From Callipepla californica brunnescens (taxonomy: Eukaryota; Chordata; Aves; Galliformes; Odontophoridae): 64,000 nt of DNA. Below the pieces are notes generated by a model, which had not been told where the DNA came from, did no database searches, and saw only the letters and a list, made by a program, of their open reading frames with translations. A program made the position numbers and the translations under genes. Each line of letters begins with the position of its first letter. Position 1 is the stretch's first letter. The stretch covers positions 310,001 through 374,000 of the forward strand of contig JALIRH010000140.1 of the NCBI GenBank assembly GCA_023055505.1, written 5' to 3'. Shown here in pieces: positions 41,511 through 55,800 of the stretch.

Positions 41511-44500
41511 CGTCTCTTCTACTCAAAACATCAGAAGGATTGAGCTGTTTCCATGAACACCATGCTTAACTTCTAGAGACTCTACATCTCTGTGAGTCAC
41601 CAGACTGGAATAAGGAGAAGTGCCAACTGCACCATGCACAAGAACTGAAGAGCTCTGAGGCCAGCTGGCATGTTGTTATTATTATACTTCCTGAGCCTGC
41701 AAAACAGGATAGCTGTATCCAGATTGCCTGTTCAGAACAATTACTAATTTCTGAATTATTTTCTGAATTATTCCCAAGAATCATTTGGAAAGTGCTGCTT
41801 GGCCCAAACAAAATGCATGCGGCAATCCATCTAACAACAGTATAGATTGCTGTTAGTGCCATCAGCCCATGTCCTGAGACAGATTAATACACTGGATGAG
41901 CACACCAAGATGGTATTGATTTCTCACTCATCCCAGAGAAGGAAGAGAAAGAGTGACAGTAGCTACTGTGGTAGCTGAAATTTGGAAGACCCTGTGAACA
42001 CTGTGCCGAGCCTCTGCTGTCCCTCAGATTGCATTTCACATTTGTATTGCTCTTCTGCAATTCCATGGTACATTTCACAGTAAATAAATAGAATTAGTAA
42101 AAATACCAGTATTTCAAGGGTAATTTAAAACACTCCATTGCAGCAGTGCTAGATGCAACAATGTTTTTTCACAGGTATAGTGAAACAAGGAAAAACAAAG
42201 CTGAGAGCAGCTTACCCTTCATAATCTTTATTTATTTTAATCAGAGAAATCAGGCAATTATCTTCAATGACACCTCTGATTGGGTGGAACAACCCTCTCC
42301 TATTCAACCAAAGTAGGTTTTTTGCCTTTGTTTCCAGCATCTCTAACTTTACCTGCTTGTCACACAGACAAAAGGCACTTAAAAGCCATTTCAAAATATA
42401 GTTCCATCAGGTATGGAAGAATTAGCAAGGTCAAAATCTGCACTGTAGTGATAGCAAGAATCACATCTATAAAGGTTCAGAAGACTTAAAAAGATAATAT
42501 AGGTTTTGTTTTTTCCAAGCTTCTGTACAACTCTAAGATTTTAGATTGTTGAACAGCTGTCTGTGCTTTTTTTTTTTGTGCACAAGTTTTAAATGCTCCA
42601 GTCTAGGGCTGCACTGTCACTCTAAGGTGTAACTTGGAACTTCAATTTGTTTCACACAAAGCCTGTGGTAGAAGGGATTTTGTGCATCATCGTGATAATA
42701 CTAACCAATTTTCTCACCACAGAAAAAACCTTCAAGTTCTATAATCTGCCAGTTGTAAGATGACAGAGCTAAAAGCTTCATTTTCATTCAGTAATCACAG
42801 CAACTCCTTTCCACTAAATAGGCTTTCCATCTGTAAAGAGCTTGTCAAGGTGAGAAGTAATATCAAGAAACAAATGCTTTCTGCTTTAATTACTCACCGA
42901 TATATTTAAAGTGTGGCTAAGGCTGATTATGATACCTCCCACCTGTGTAACATGTTTTTTCCTCTTGCTCTTTATGAAACCAGAAAAATACTTCAAATTA
43001 TTAAATACTATTTCAGTATATCCAATATGATCACCAAGTATGTAACTCAGATATTAAAGATCTTCATGGTTCCTTATGGTTGGAAAATTAAGTTGTTTGT
43101 TGGAACTTATTTCAGATTATGAGTGCTGAAGTACTAATGGTACAGTAATGTTGAAATAACTTGCACTGAATCTTGCCTCAAAAAGATCATATCAGAACTT
43201 ACTGTTCTCCACTAAGAGGTATGAAAATCATTAAATGCTTTCCATACAATATATTTCTATAAATGCCTGCCACACTGGTTATGTATTATCTGACATAACT
43301 AAGTAGTACTGGATTTTGATACGTGACACACCAAAATATGAAAGGAAATTTCATGATTTCAAACGTACCATGACCTTTTGCCAAAATCAAAGTATCATAA
43401 GCTTCCTTCTAACTCCAGTTAAAAATTTTGGTAGATACTATTAACCTTCCATTTTAAATTTTTCCCACATTTCATTTTACATCGTGAGTAGAGTGGGCTA
43501 CAAATGAGAAAACCAAAGCATGGACCAGCAATGCATGCCAGAACCCTTCATTACTATCTCTCCACTTCCTGCTTCAGCACATATTCACTTCCAGATTTAT
43601 TCTCAGGGCTCCAGGTGGATGCTTTCAAAATTCACCACAGCATGCTGAGACTTCTGGGCATCTGCAACTTCCAGCAGATGCTGCAGCAGACAAATGGAAT
43701 ACCCAGTCAGAAAATAAAGCCTTAGAAAAGAGGTCAGGAAAGGACTCTACTATGCTTTTTCTTAAAATGGTGATGTGTAACCCATGCATCCAACATGATG
43801 AGATTCAGGAAAAAAAACAAAACAAAAACATTACTATAGTTTTGCTAATCTTTATTTGAAGCATGAAGGTCACAATCTAGTAGCATACTTTTATACACAG
43901 TTGTATAACAAGAATAAAACAGGAAAAGAATAGTGGTAGTTGGAAGGCACCTACCAGTATCACTGAGTATAACTGCCTGACCACTTATCTTTAATCATAG
44001 GAGTTGAGTCAGAACATTCAGAGCTAGAAATCCAACTCATAAAGGAAGCATTTATTTAAGTTCAGGAAACAAATTCTAGGGGATTTTTTTTGTTTGTTCG
44101 AAATCAAGAGGGCATTATTCTTCCTGCAATCTCAGATGGTCCTCAATAGTGCTGCACATTACAGGTTTCCTTGTGAAAGATACAGAATACTTTTAAGCAC
44201 AGTATTTGATTCACTCATGTGTAAATGAAATATGACTGAATAGAGAAGTTGGTCATAAAGGTTGCACTGGAATCAACGTAATTAGGGTAGAGCTGTGCAG
44301 TCAATATTTTCTTACAAGTGATTCCCTTTAAAAAGCTGATTTGACACTACAGAGGTGAAAAATTCCTGTTGCAATTGAATTTGAACATTTATAATGGAGA
44401 GTTTTGAATAAAATTCCTTCAGAAACAGCTAAATTCAGTTAAGTGCATAGGGATACACTGGCCAGTGCCCCAGACTGGCCCAAAAATCTCCCTGGCACTG

Positions 44501-47500
44501 TCTGGCTCTAGCTGCTCTCCCAGGCCTCCCCTCTTGTTTGAGGTGGCCCTCCCCATGCTATCACATGTAGCACCCCTTCTCACACCCAGCCCTGGCTGCT
44601 ACTTCATATTCACAGTCAGCATCTTAGCAATACATAAAATCTCCTTGACTTAACTGCTAGAAATTGAAGTCTATTTCTAGATGGTGTAGGTTGCTTCTTA
44701 CAGCCAGGGTGATGGTTTCCATGTTACACCAGGATAATGGCAACAGTTCAATCTTTAACTTCCTTTCACACCTGAAAAACTCTGAAGATGCAAGTTGTAT
44801 AACACAAAGCCAAATAAGAAGCAGTGGTTTACAGAGCTTAAATTCTTGCTGCACAGTTTGCATGGATAAGGAACATAGATGTTTTTGTGGGGAAGAAAAG
44901 CAAAACAAAAGAAAACCCATACTTGTAGTCACTGCTTCCAGCTCCCAACAACTCCTGTGTCATCCTTCAGACCATAACACAAGGCATTCAGTATTTTCCA
45001 CGTACAGAACTGAGAGAAGCACCATTTCAGTACTACAAAGGTAAGGCATAAAGGAACACCTAGTATATTTAATTTGATCAGCTGGTATAAATGGGAAGTG
45101 TAGAGTATATTTAACAAGATCCTAATTTGCAAAATGGCTTCATTTCTAAACAAAAGTTACACTGCTACTCTATTCTAACTTGACTCAATTAGAAAACTTC
45201 ATTTCTGCCCGCAACTTCTGCCTAGTTTATGTTCTTAGAATACCACAAGTACAGCTTCTGCTGCTACCATAACATATTTGGTATTGTCATTAGGAAACAG
45301 TGATGTATTTACCTACTTCTCCCTTCTCCCCACACTGGAACCACAACACTCAACATAGAATCAAGTCAGTATGTTAAAGAAAATAAAATATATATATATT
45401 CCTAATGAAGTGATGAAAGCTTTGGCAAAATTGTCAAATGGAATCTGAAAGGAGATATTATTAGGAAATTCCAGTAAAACACAAGTACCACGTATCAATC
45501 AGAATGCCATGGAATAGACTATATTTAGAACTTTAGAACTAGTGAAAAATCCCATAAATTGTAATAGTTAATGTTTAAGATCAAAATATTTAAGTTTTCT
45601 TACAATTAAGAATAACATGCTCCCCCCCCCTCCAATCTCACCACACTTTTGAAATGCCTTTGTGCATTTGTCTGCCAGTTTACTATCAGCTGCAGAGGAC
45701 ATAGGAAAACAGAAGATTTTATTTAACCACTGCAGAGAGTATATAATGAAACTGACTTATCTCATCAGCTAAGACTCATTTTGTAAAAATAAAAAATTTA
45801 TAGTCAAACTGAAGACAACTCCTGTCAAAGAATAATAGTGAATGAATAATAGAGAAAGCATCAGCCACCTGAGTAGCTGCCCTCAAAGCTCCCTGACAGT
45901 CAGCCCTGTAATGAACTCAGTACAGCTCAGGTACAAATGTAAATCAGGACTCTTTTAAATCCAAATAACCAACAGATTGATTCATTATGCAACAGTGCTG
46001 TTACAAGCTGGGAGTATATATATACACTGCCTTAGTGCTGAGAATGGTATTTTGCTTCCCTTTTTAAATGTAAGCTGCGTAGAATCTTCTCTGGCTCTTT
46101 TTCTGAAGTAGAAACGATGGAGATCACAGATATTCTTGATAAAACATAGAACTTAATTTAGCTCTTCCTCTGTTTCACATGGTATTGAGTAACCTAGGAA
46201 ACTCGGGACTTCTTGTAGCACTACACAAAGCAACCTTACAGTCTTAAAATACACTGTAAAGTTTAAAATGCATTTGATGGCTTAAACATTCACAGCAACT
46301 TAGTGCTGTAGATCACAGGAGGAAAGCTCATTTACCCATCAGCTTTACAGCTCCAAGCAAGGCAGTACTGCATAAAAGATACTTTGTCATTCCCTTGCCC
46401 TTCATACCAGGCTGATTCTCCTGCTGTTGGGGGACAAAGACATATGAGCTTTCTCAGTGTACAAGGCCACAGACAGTTTTACATGGATTGAAGCCTGTGG
46501 ATAGTTTCCTTGTCTTATTTACTGAACATTATTTATGGCTTTTTAATTACAGAATGTCACTTAGGTAATTACATCCAGTCTGTGATATACCTGCTTATTT
46601 AAAGTGCCAGTGTTTTGGGTTTGTTTTTTCTTTAAGTATCTGCTTTGTAACTGACATCTATCTTCCAAGACCTCTCACCTTTCAAGTAAAGGAATAATTA
46701 TACAAGCAAAAAGAAAATCAGCAATGAAAAACAACCTCAAAGAACTTATAACAGTCCCTGCAAAGGATGTTAGTACAAATCTAAAGGTCCCTTTCAAAGA
46801 TCTCTGCTGTAATTTAATAATGCTAAAGAATGGTTATAAATTACATTTTACTAGAATTCGGGTAGAATAAGCCAAAGTATCTATGCCATAAGAGGTCTCA
46901 GCTGTGACTCAGCCACAGCCACATATTCCTGAAGGTATCATTAGCTTCCTGACCCTGTAGTTAGGGAGTTGGGAGTTACAAGCATATGCATAGCTGACCC
47001 CACAGTAGACAGGAAATAAAAGTAAAATAAAATAATCAAATACTATGCAACATGGTCACGATGCTAAGGAGGAAGAAATAATCTTACTTCCAGCTTAGTT
47101 AAAACCTTCAAATTACACCTACCTGCCAGCTTCATGGCTCCAAGGAATACAGCACTACTTATGAAATATTTTATAACTCCCCTGCTTTATCATCTGCCTT
47201 TCCTTTACCTTTCTCTTAATCTGGGCTACTAATTGTGTTTGTGTTAATCCAGCAGGACAAACATGAACTTCTCACTGCCACTGTGTATACACCCCATTCT
47301 ATTATATCAACAAAATCATACCCCTTCTGTGTAAAGTTGTGGAAGTTACTAGCTCCTAACCTGTAGATCTTGAATTTCATCTGGAAAACATGAGCTCAAT
47401 TTACATAATGCTTACACAATTTTTAAACTCTGAAAAGAGAAAAAAAATGTAATCAATAAGATTACAATAGAGAATAAGACTTCTATAATTTTTAGACTAA

Positions 47501-50500
47501 CAGTGGCAGGTGATCTTAATATTTTCCATTTTGAACCCAACAATCTGGACAGAGCATAACAGGCATGGAGAGGCGTGTCATTGAGAAGCAAAAAGCACAG
47601 CTGTTTGATCCAATTTTAAATCTGTATTTTTAGTCATACTTTTCAACTGCTGTTTCTTGTTAAGGTTCTGTAAGAATGAAATTCTTCTACTCAGTTTTTT
47701 ACTCCCTTCAGTGAAGGTACTTCCTAATCAAATTTTTCTATCAGCTGCATCCACAGTTGATGGAAAGAGATTGACAAATGATTTTCTGCAAGTTCAATAC
47801 AGCAATTAAATAACATGCCTCACTTTCAATTTTTGGTGTCATTCTCCTTTCTCCTTCCCATTCCTAAGTTTCATCTTCTTCAAAAAGAAATGAAAAAAAG
47901 AACAAGGGAGGGAAAGATTCAGTACTTTCTCTTTCAGCGAGTATTCATGTACCATGCAAGAAAATATGCTCAAAATTACTTAAGATATACTTTTAGCCCA
48001 AACATACATAAGCATAAAGTACAGAGGAATGCTAGAAGAAAGTTATCAGAATTTTTCCTTATAATTCCAAATCCATACTCATAGAGACGTCTTTTTATTT
48101 GAAAATTTGCTGATCATGTAATTAATACAGGAAAAGAAATACAAGTCACATTACTGAAACCACAATAACAAAATGACCACTGAAATTGATGGGGAATATA
48201 AATTAGAGCTGCTAAATTTGTAGTTACAAATCTCACACTGATTTTAAAAGGGGCTAATCAAAAGGAGCATAACAGACTACAATACAGTATTGCTAACAAA
48301 GAGTTTGAAACAATTAAGTATGGATGGAGCATACAATTCTCAAAAAAGCTAGTATAAATGAACTGCAAATTCATTGTTATTCACAACTAGATATGCTGAA
48401 GGTGTTTAAAAGTCAAAAAAAAAAAAAGTCAATAAGGGATTCAGATGCAGCTCACTGAAGTAATTTTAAAGATGCATCCAACATGAAGGAGAGAGACAAC
48501 CAATGCCTGTTTTCCATGCTCACCAACAATCTGGACCCATTAACATCAGTAGCAGTAATTTTATATTCCCCCTCAGTAAGTGGGGAAATCAATGCAAGGC
48601 ATTGGTTCTGCTGATTCTCACCGCTATAAACACCAAAAATTCTGAGGTATACATTCACAAATAATTAAACGCTTACTTCCTAATACCCCTGGAGTTTTGG
48701 AAAGGAGGCGATTTATCTGCCTCACGAATTAACACATTCTTCCAGGCCACTTTTATAACGTTCCAGCTATTTGTTATCACTATTACTTACAGTGTATGTT
48801 TCACACAAACACACAAAAAAACTAAGTATTTTCAGAATAGTTTTTAGAATGTGTCATTAAATCCAATCAAAATAGGTAGGAAAATATAAATACCCCTTTC
48901 TTACAGTAAATAAGCGTGGTATTAAATTTGATATCAGAATAATCATGCATTAATTTTCATTAAGTACCATGTATTTTAACTAAATGTAGTATGAAAATTA
49001 TTTTGTTATCCTACTATTTCCCTGCATCAGCAGGAAGCTGAGAACTGATAATAAAGTTCAACAAAAATCCAGAAAAGTTTACAAGAGATGGCAGGAGAGA
49101 GAAATGCATCTCAACAAGGACTTCCTTCCTTACACTTGCCACTTTACACATAAGGTTGTGCAGTCCTTCAAAACTTGACAATGATTCTTAAATATTTTGC
49201 TGTTGGTATATACATACAAGTAAAATCTTAATGCAAAAGCAGATGACTCTCTGACTTGAATGGGGAGGATTTAATTCAGGGCATTTCACTCTGTAACAGC
49301 ATTATTTGACAGTTCTACCATCTACAGAAAAGTGCCATATGCACTCTCGTACATAAAAGCCAATTAAGCTGGTAAGTACAAGAAGTTCTAGAGTATTTCC
49401 TGTCATCTTAGAGTTGATTAAAGAAATCCTAAGGTATGCACAGATACAAACTAGCCTTCTCTTTGTTTTGCTAAAGTTACACAGATAAACTGAAAGATAT
49501 TTACCTAATGAAGATTTGATCCAGATTATGTTTTTAAAATGTCATACACACTGATGAAATACCATAAGCCTTAGGGTAACAAGAGTCTACTGTAGGAAGA
49601 AAACCTTATTAACGACCCACTCCACAAATATAGTTCCACTTCTAAATCATTTTAAAATAAGTCAACTAAAGATACAATTAGGAGAAAAGTAACCATTTGT
49701 AAAGTATTTTTCCTCTAGCTGATAAAAAGATAACGTAACAAACAAAATTTAGGTGTAAAGTACAAAGCTCATTCTGGAGTCTGCAATTATTATTTACTCA
49801 CAAAAAAAAAAAAAAAAACAAGTTGGCTCAACCCATATACCATTCCACATGCACACTGAAAATTTCCCACAACAAAATAAATTTCTTGTAATGACATTTC
49901 TAATTAGCACAGGGCATCACATTGTTTTCAATCCCTCAAAGCATCGCCTTAAGCCTCCCTAACTTCATTCTACTGCAATTAACCCAGGAACAAACAGGCA
50001 AATTCAAAGGATATCTCTCACCAAGGAAGCATTAAAAAACCAAAGCTAGGCTTGGAGTAATTATATAGAAGGAACAGGCTACAACCAAAACTAAAGAGCA
50101 GTCCAAGTGGAATTACGCACACTTTTAGAAAAGAAAGAATATCAGATTTTAAGAGGCATCCAACCATACTGAATTGTTTAGGGATTACTAGAGGGTTAGT
50201 TATAAGAACAGTTTCTCGTTATGAATATAGTCATGGTTACAATTAAACAATTTTAATAAAGAATTAAGAGCCTTCACAGTCTTACATGAGCCTTGAGAAA
50301 AGTCTCTTATACCCATATACGAATCATGCACCTTCCTCTCCCTGTGCTAGCAGCTGAAAACACCAGAAGAAGGAACAACCATTGCTTGGGCCTGAATGTA
50401 TTAAAGAGTTCATTTTAGTGCCCTTGTTTCATTAATATTAAATTCTACTGCCTAGCATTTCCTTTCAGATTATGGTATACTTACGTAAAAGAACTCCTCA

Positions 50501-51884
50501 GTGTTATGTCACTTATGTTCATATGTAAACTCTATGAACATGTATGTAAGAAGTGGGTTTTGTTTAACATAGTTGACTTTAAGTTGAGCATATAAACCTG
50601 GTACATGTAAGTATTTGAACCACGCCTGAAGAAAAACAGCTCATAGAACTACTACCCTGCAGCTGCAACTCACTTCTCAGCAACTGCACCTGAAGTTCAT
50701 AATGCTCCCAAAACAGAAATAAGGTAGACTGAGTTTCTTACTTTTGTTTCCACTGAACACTGCTATAAACAAAAACAGAGCTGTGGAGAGAGATTAGAGT
50801 TCTCCTGCAAAATCTTTTCTTACTACAAACCTTAAATAAAAGCAGGACTACTTTTCATGGGAATGTACTGCTTATAATGCAGTCTTCTACCATACACAGA
50901 CATTATTACTGCTCTACTTTGTCATGAGAAAGAACAATCCTTGACTTCAGTACTGTACCTTCTGGGCTTTTCTAGAACAGGGTTAAGATTACAACAAAGT
51001 AACAGGAAAAAAAATCAACTTCTGAAATACCTGATTTTGGAGATAAATAAGGTGATTAATTCCAGAACTGATCTTCATGTACTACACTGCTAAAGTCTTT
51101 CTTACATATACACATCCAACTGTTCTCTCCTAAGCAGTGCAGTATTTTCCCTCGTTCATTTGCTGTATCCAACGTGGAAACCAGATGTTCCAATACCAAG
51201 GGCCTTGAAGAAGGCTCTGAATGCTCTAGCAATGTCATAACATAGCTAGGCTCCAAACAAAACATTATTAAAGACTTTGACAATGTGAAACTACAGAGCT
51301 TCATTTATCTAGATACAAGATTATTTCAGGAACTCAAGCTATCTAATGTCAAGCGCCTCCCAAATTTCAGGGCATTCATTTTTATTGACATACTTATCTT
51401 TATGCTAATAAAGGCTAAATGAATAATTGTAAAACACCTGCTGAATAACAGAAAAAGCAGAAATCATACAGGAATAAGTGACAAAACACCACTAGTATGG
51501 CCATAAAGCATACCCACTGAAAGCTCTCCTTGCTGTCACACTGCTTGTATGTTAACCTTTAGAGGCAGCTGAAGCTTTCAACTTAGACACAGCAGAGATC
51601 AATATTAACTAATTGTGAAAAATAAGCGGAAGAGTTTCAGACCTGTACAGCAAGAAATGAATTAAGATTTTTTTTCTTAAAGTAGCAATAAGAACATAAA
51701 TGAAACCATTTCAATTTGAAACAAAAACAGAAATTATCAATCACATTTTAAAAATAAGTTGTTTTTTCTTCAGTTCAGAAATAATTTTGCCTACCAGCTG
51801 ATTTCCAGCATCTTAACTGCTTTTAAGAGCAAGATTTTGTCATGAGATATTTTCTCAGGGCTTTTCAGGGGCCTAAGATACACA
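40761..51884. other. Intron sequence without recognised genes (11 kb)
   Basis: A(28) run at 41480-41507, A(17) at 49802-49818, a TA repeat at about 45389-45401 and a C(9-10) run near 45622. A faint CR1-like 3' end may lie at 43915-44050 ('tagttggaaggcacctacc'). Open frames such as 44664-45044 (+) overlap an open frame on the other strand and lack any domain. I see nothing else. Confidence 0.4.
41480..41507 (+). repeat. A(28) homopolymer
   Basis: Uninterrupted run of 28 A with no recognisable attached element. Confidence 0.95.
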
Positions 51885-52210
51885 AGACAGAATCACATAA
51901 TCAAAAAGTTTGGAAAAGACCTCCACAACCAACCAGTCCAGCAGTTCACCTACCACTAATATTTCCCTACTAAGCCATGTCACTTAGTACAACATCTAAA
52001 TGTTTCTTGAACACCTCCAGGAACCATGACTCAACCACCTACCTGAGCAGTATCTGGCCACTCTTTCGGAGAAGTTTTTCCTAATACCCAACCCAAGCCT
52101 CCCCTGCTACAACTTGATGCAATTCTCTCTAGTCCTATCACTAGCCTGGCAGAAGAGGCCAATTCCCACCCACCACCACCTCCTTTCAGGTAGCTGTAGA
52201 GAGCTATAAG
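51885..52210 (-). mobile_element. CR1 3' fragment, left half, interrupted by an LTR
   Basis: 'agaatcacataatcaaaaag', 'gaccaccaacc'-like start, 'cttgaacacctccaggaacc', 'gagaagtttttcctaatacc', 'aacttgatgcaattctct', 'caggtagctgtagagagcta' follow antisense CR1 order. The sequence stops at TAAG (52207-52210), where the LTR begins, and resumes at 52758. Confidence 0.88.
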
Positions 52211-52257
52211 TGACCTGTGGAACAGCACGCAGACTCACAAAGTCAGAGTGACGATAG

Positions 52258-52263
52258 TTTATT
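52258..52263 (-). promoter_or_regulatory. Poly(A) signal of the solo LTR
   Basis: AATAAA on the minus strand inside the LTR, 47 bp before its 3' end. It lies in the sense direction of the CSMD1 transcript, so it could act as a cryptic intronic poly(A) site. Confidence 0.6.
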
Positions 52264-52331
52264 AGCTTAAGGTGCACAATGGCACATGGGACTAACATCA
52301 CCCAATTGCACAAGTAGCTCTCAAGGAGATA

Positions 52332-52339
52332 TATTTATA
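52332..52339 (-). promoter_or_regulatory. TATA box of the solo LTR
   Basis: TATAAATA on the minus strand, upstream of the LTR's AATAAA. Its transcription would run in the same direction as CSMD1. Activity is not known. Confidence 0.55.
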
Positions 52340-52757
52340 ACACACAAAACGTACACTCATTCCACAAAGTGGTAAACGCTTATCTTCTTAGACAATGGGT
52401 CATCCTATGCTAACTAATTCTGCAAATGCTCTCTTTATCTCCACTGCTCCTTGGCCATGCACTGCATAGGTCTTTTTGAATATGACTTCCCTTGGTTGGT
52501 CCAGTCTCTTATCTGAAAGTTTCAGACCTAGAATTCAAGAAATCCATCACCTTGCAAGGCACAAGTAGTAAGTGAAAGCCTTGTCCGTTTCTAGTAAACT
52601 CCTCCCAAGTTGCTGCCTGTTCCTAACAAACGACTCCCAGATCTCCACCTCTCAAGAGAGTGATCCTCCCCTCGGCTAATTCTGTGAATTCAAGCACAGG
52701 GCACCCCTGTACAACCCCTCTGCACAGGGACCATCCTGAGGGCTCTGCCTCTGCTCA

Positions 52758-52850
52758 TAAGGTCTCCCTGATCTTACTCACAAGACTTGTGTTCCAGACC
52801 TCTCATCAGCTTCATTGCTCTTCTCTGAATGCAGTCCAGAAATCTGTCTC
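52758..52850 (-). mobile_element. CR1 3' fragment, right half, after the LTR
   Basis: 'taaggtctccctgatctt', 'cacaagacttgtgttccaga', 'cctctcatcagcttcattgc', 'tcttctctgaatgcagtcca' continues the antisense CR1 order from 52210. A short internal deletion is likely, because the usual AACAATCCCAGCTCCCTC-type stretch is missing. Confidence 0.85.
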
Positions 52851-55800
52851 ACTAAGCCAAGAATCTATATTGTTTAATATTGCAACTTATACTTAGAAAA
52901 CTAAATCTCCCCTTCATCTCATATTCACAGAATTCTATTTATTTATCACAAATAGAAGAGCAGTAGCAAAGACATTTCCTTGATTTCCTCCCTCAATACG
53001 GGGCTCAAACAAGATCATTATGCTTTCTTCTGTTCCCACTGTTGAGATGTGACATTGGTAATTTAATGTGCTAACCCTGCTGAAGGAGGCTCAGATTGTT
53101 TCTGTCACAACATGTTTAAAGAGTTCCTTGGTCAATCCTGAGCTGATATGAAAACTGTCACTCACCAAAGTGGGATTCTCTTCCCAACAGATGACTGACA
53201 CTGAAAAGTTAAACTGCTGAAAGCGTCAGCTCATCAGAAAACAACGATGCAATCTTGGCCAGCATACAAACTACTTTAAAGTTCACATTCTCATCATACA
53301 ACTTTATTTCAATCTGTTAAAACAAAACAAAAAAAAAATTGGGCACTGTTTTAGGAAAAGAAAAACACACTTGTAAAAGCCTGCAGTACTTTCAGTGCTC
53401 TGAAGAACAAGACTGAACATTTAAATTCAAGAGTAGTTCAATTTCATTAGCGCTGTAAATAAAGGTTTTTAATCATTCCAAAATTGAAATCTATTGTCTG
53501 GTATTCTATGGCTTACAACAAAGTAGTAAATAAACATTTTCTAACCTTCCCATTTTCAAATAGATATTTAACTAGCATGAAACTTAACTATCATGAATCA
53601 GAATATTTTTTGTCCTTTTTTTCTCCCTGCCCTTTAAAGGTTCATATTATGTGCAGTGTTAAGGGATACTACAATCCACTGCATCCCCCAGCAGCTCCTG
53701 GTGGCTCCCCCAGCCTAGTGCACAGGCAGTCTTTATTCTGCAGTAAAGGACACGGCTGCCCCTTCCTGCTGCAGGACTGGCCTAGCCAAGAGCACATCCA
53801 GAATCACAGAGAGGATTTCAGCAGCACCTGCCACTCACTGTCACTGCCACCACGCTGCCAGGTCTCACACAAGACACAACCAAGTTCCCTTCCCTCTCAG
53901 AGGCTGAAGATTTTGTAGGCTCTAGCTACTAGCACCCCAGGCCAGTACACACACAGCCTGACTTCAGGAGCTGATATCCAAATTGTGCATGCTGTTTCCC
54001 TACTGTCTGGTGCTTAGTCCCTGCAGCACTCCCACAAAAATGAGATGGTGAGCAAGCTTATACAGAGAGACAGTTAAAGACTCAATTAGAAAACAGGAAA
54101 GGTATGGTGATCAGACACAGGGCTCAGTCTGATACCAGTACTAACAGGCCCCATTTCACACATTAGCAGCCCTTTTTGTCTTCCTCACTTTGTTTCTCTT
54201 GAATTTCTATCCCCTAACTACTCCATAAATTCTCTATTCAAGCCACCTCTTAATACCTCTAAGCCTCCTGTTGGTCATTTCTCCTTTCCTATCAGTTAGA
54301 GTCCATGTGGCCCTCTCCAATGCCCTGCCTGCAGTTTCTTGATGATTCATTAATTAGTAGCTGGAGACATTCACTCAGTTCATGTCTGTGCATTCTTATT
54401 TATCACTTCTCCATCAGCATCAAACTGGTCCTTGATCACATAAACTAAGTGAGGCAGACACTCTCATCTTCCATACCTTCACATACATGTAAGTCTCGGT
54501 ATGTATTCCGGTAATACCTAGAGCATACCTTTGTGAAGATATGAAAACACTTTAACCTTACACTGATATAAGGAAAAACTTTTTTTTATGCTGTTACACC
54601 TCTAAAGAGGGATCACTAATCACCTGCCTTTCATATTTATAATTCAGTCATATAGTTTAGACATTCTCAATTCTTCATTCTCTTATAGCTCAATTATAAT
54701 ATCAGTTAGAAAGCACAGGAGAATATTAAGAATTATCTAAGTGCTTTCCAGTAGTATGTACAGTCCTAATACAAGTAAATTATCTATGCCAGAGCTTATT
54801 TTTTGGTGTTCCTTAAGCTAAGTAGTGTAATACAAAAGATGATAACCTCCAAATGGTCCCTGAAGGGCTCACTTGAAATGTGCCAGGCACTGACTGGAGA
54901 CAGAAAACAAATGAAAGACCACTGCATCATTCTTAACTGCACACCTCTCAGCACTGGAGTTCTAGCACCACTTCATTTGCTGGCACAGAGACAAACCCCA
55001 GGACTCCATCTCAGCCAATAAATACCTTCACTATGGTTACATATTCAACATTGGTTCTGGCTTTGGACAGTTATCCTGTTGTACATACTGTAATTATGAA
55101 TACTTATATGTAAACAATTTAACTGTTCCATAAGGCAATTTACTCTTGAAATTTGTTTTATTACTATATTTAATAAAAAGCTTAAGATAGGAAAAATACA
55201 TCAAGTTCTTAATACTTGGTTAAATTAACAAAATAACTTCTATTACATAAAGTCTAAGTTACTCCAGTACTTGAATAACTGAAATTTTTCCATGTTAAAG
55301 AATAGACGTAGGATACGTTTCAAGGGAGTGCAACCATTTGATCTGCTCCCACACTTCGGGTACACCACCTTCTGACATTTGATGCAATTACATTAGTACA
55401 CCTACTATATTTAGAACAATACCCGGACCAAAACTAGGAAAAAAATTCAATGCATAATCTCATTCTATGAAGAACATTTCCAGGAATCACAAATTTTGCT
55501 TACCTGAAGCCAATTATTGAAATGTCTGCCTATAGCCTCCATCAGCCACGCAAAAGCTTTTCAACTTGAATGAAGGCTTAGAAAAATAATTCCCTTAAAC
55601 ATACAAACTGAAGTAGTATAAGTGAGTATTATAGCAATAGTATACTGTTTTCAAAAGGCCTCTGCCAGTGCCTACTAACACATCACGACCAATTACCACA
55701 TAATAACTTTACTGTCGTTCTTAATTTTCTTCTGCTGTCACAGCCTAAAAACCTTAGAGCTGAGGACTGTTCTCATCACCTGCTTAAGGACTCCATACTG

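Larger units (their letters stand above)
52211..52757 (-). mobile_element. Solo LTR inserted in CR1, with 4-bp target duplication TAAG
   Basis: The 547-bp block starts TG and ends CA on either strand, and is bounded by TAAG at 52207-52210 and 52758-52761. On the minus strand it runs TGAGCAGAGG ... CCACAGGTCA, with a TATAAATA box at 52332-52339 and an AATAAA signal at 52258-52263 about 70 bp downstream. That order (U3 with TATA, short R, poly(A) signal, U5) fixes the orientation. It has no internal retroviral genes, so it is a solo LTR left by recombination. A 4-bp duplication is usual for gammaretrovirus-like (ERV1) elements, but the family is not identified. Confidence 0.85.

Noticed and set aside
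43915..44050. Possible antisense CR1 3' end ('tagttggaaggcacctacc')
   Set aside because: Too short and diverged to call with confidence; mentioned only within the surrounding intron entry.
44664..45044. 126-codon open frame (+)
   Set aside because: The opposite strand is also open here and neither product has a recognisable domain.
48452..48658. 68-codon minus-strand open frame with balanced composition
   Set aside because: No known domain, and not a CUB or Sushi sequence (no expected cysteine pattern).
53484..53918. 144-codon open frame (+) as a gene
   Set aside because: No recognisable domain, low-complexity residues, no flanking exon signals; kept only as a compositional observation.
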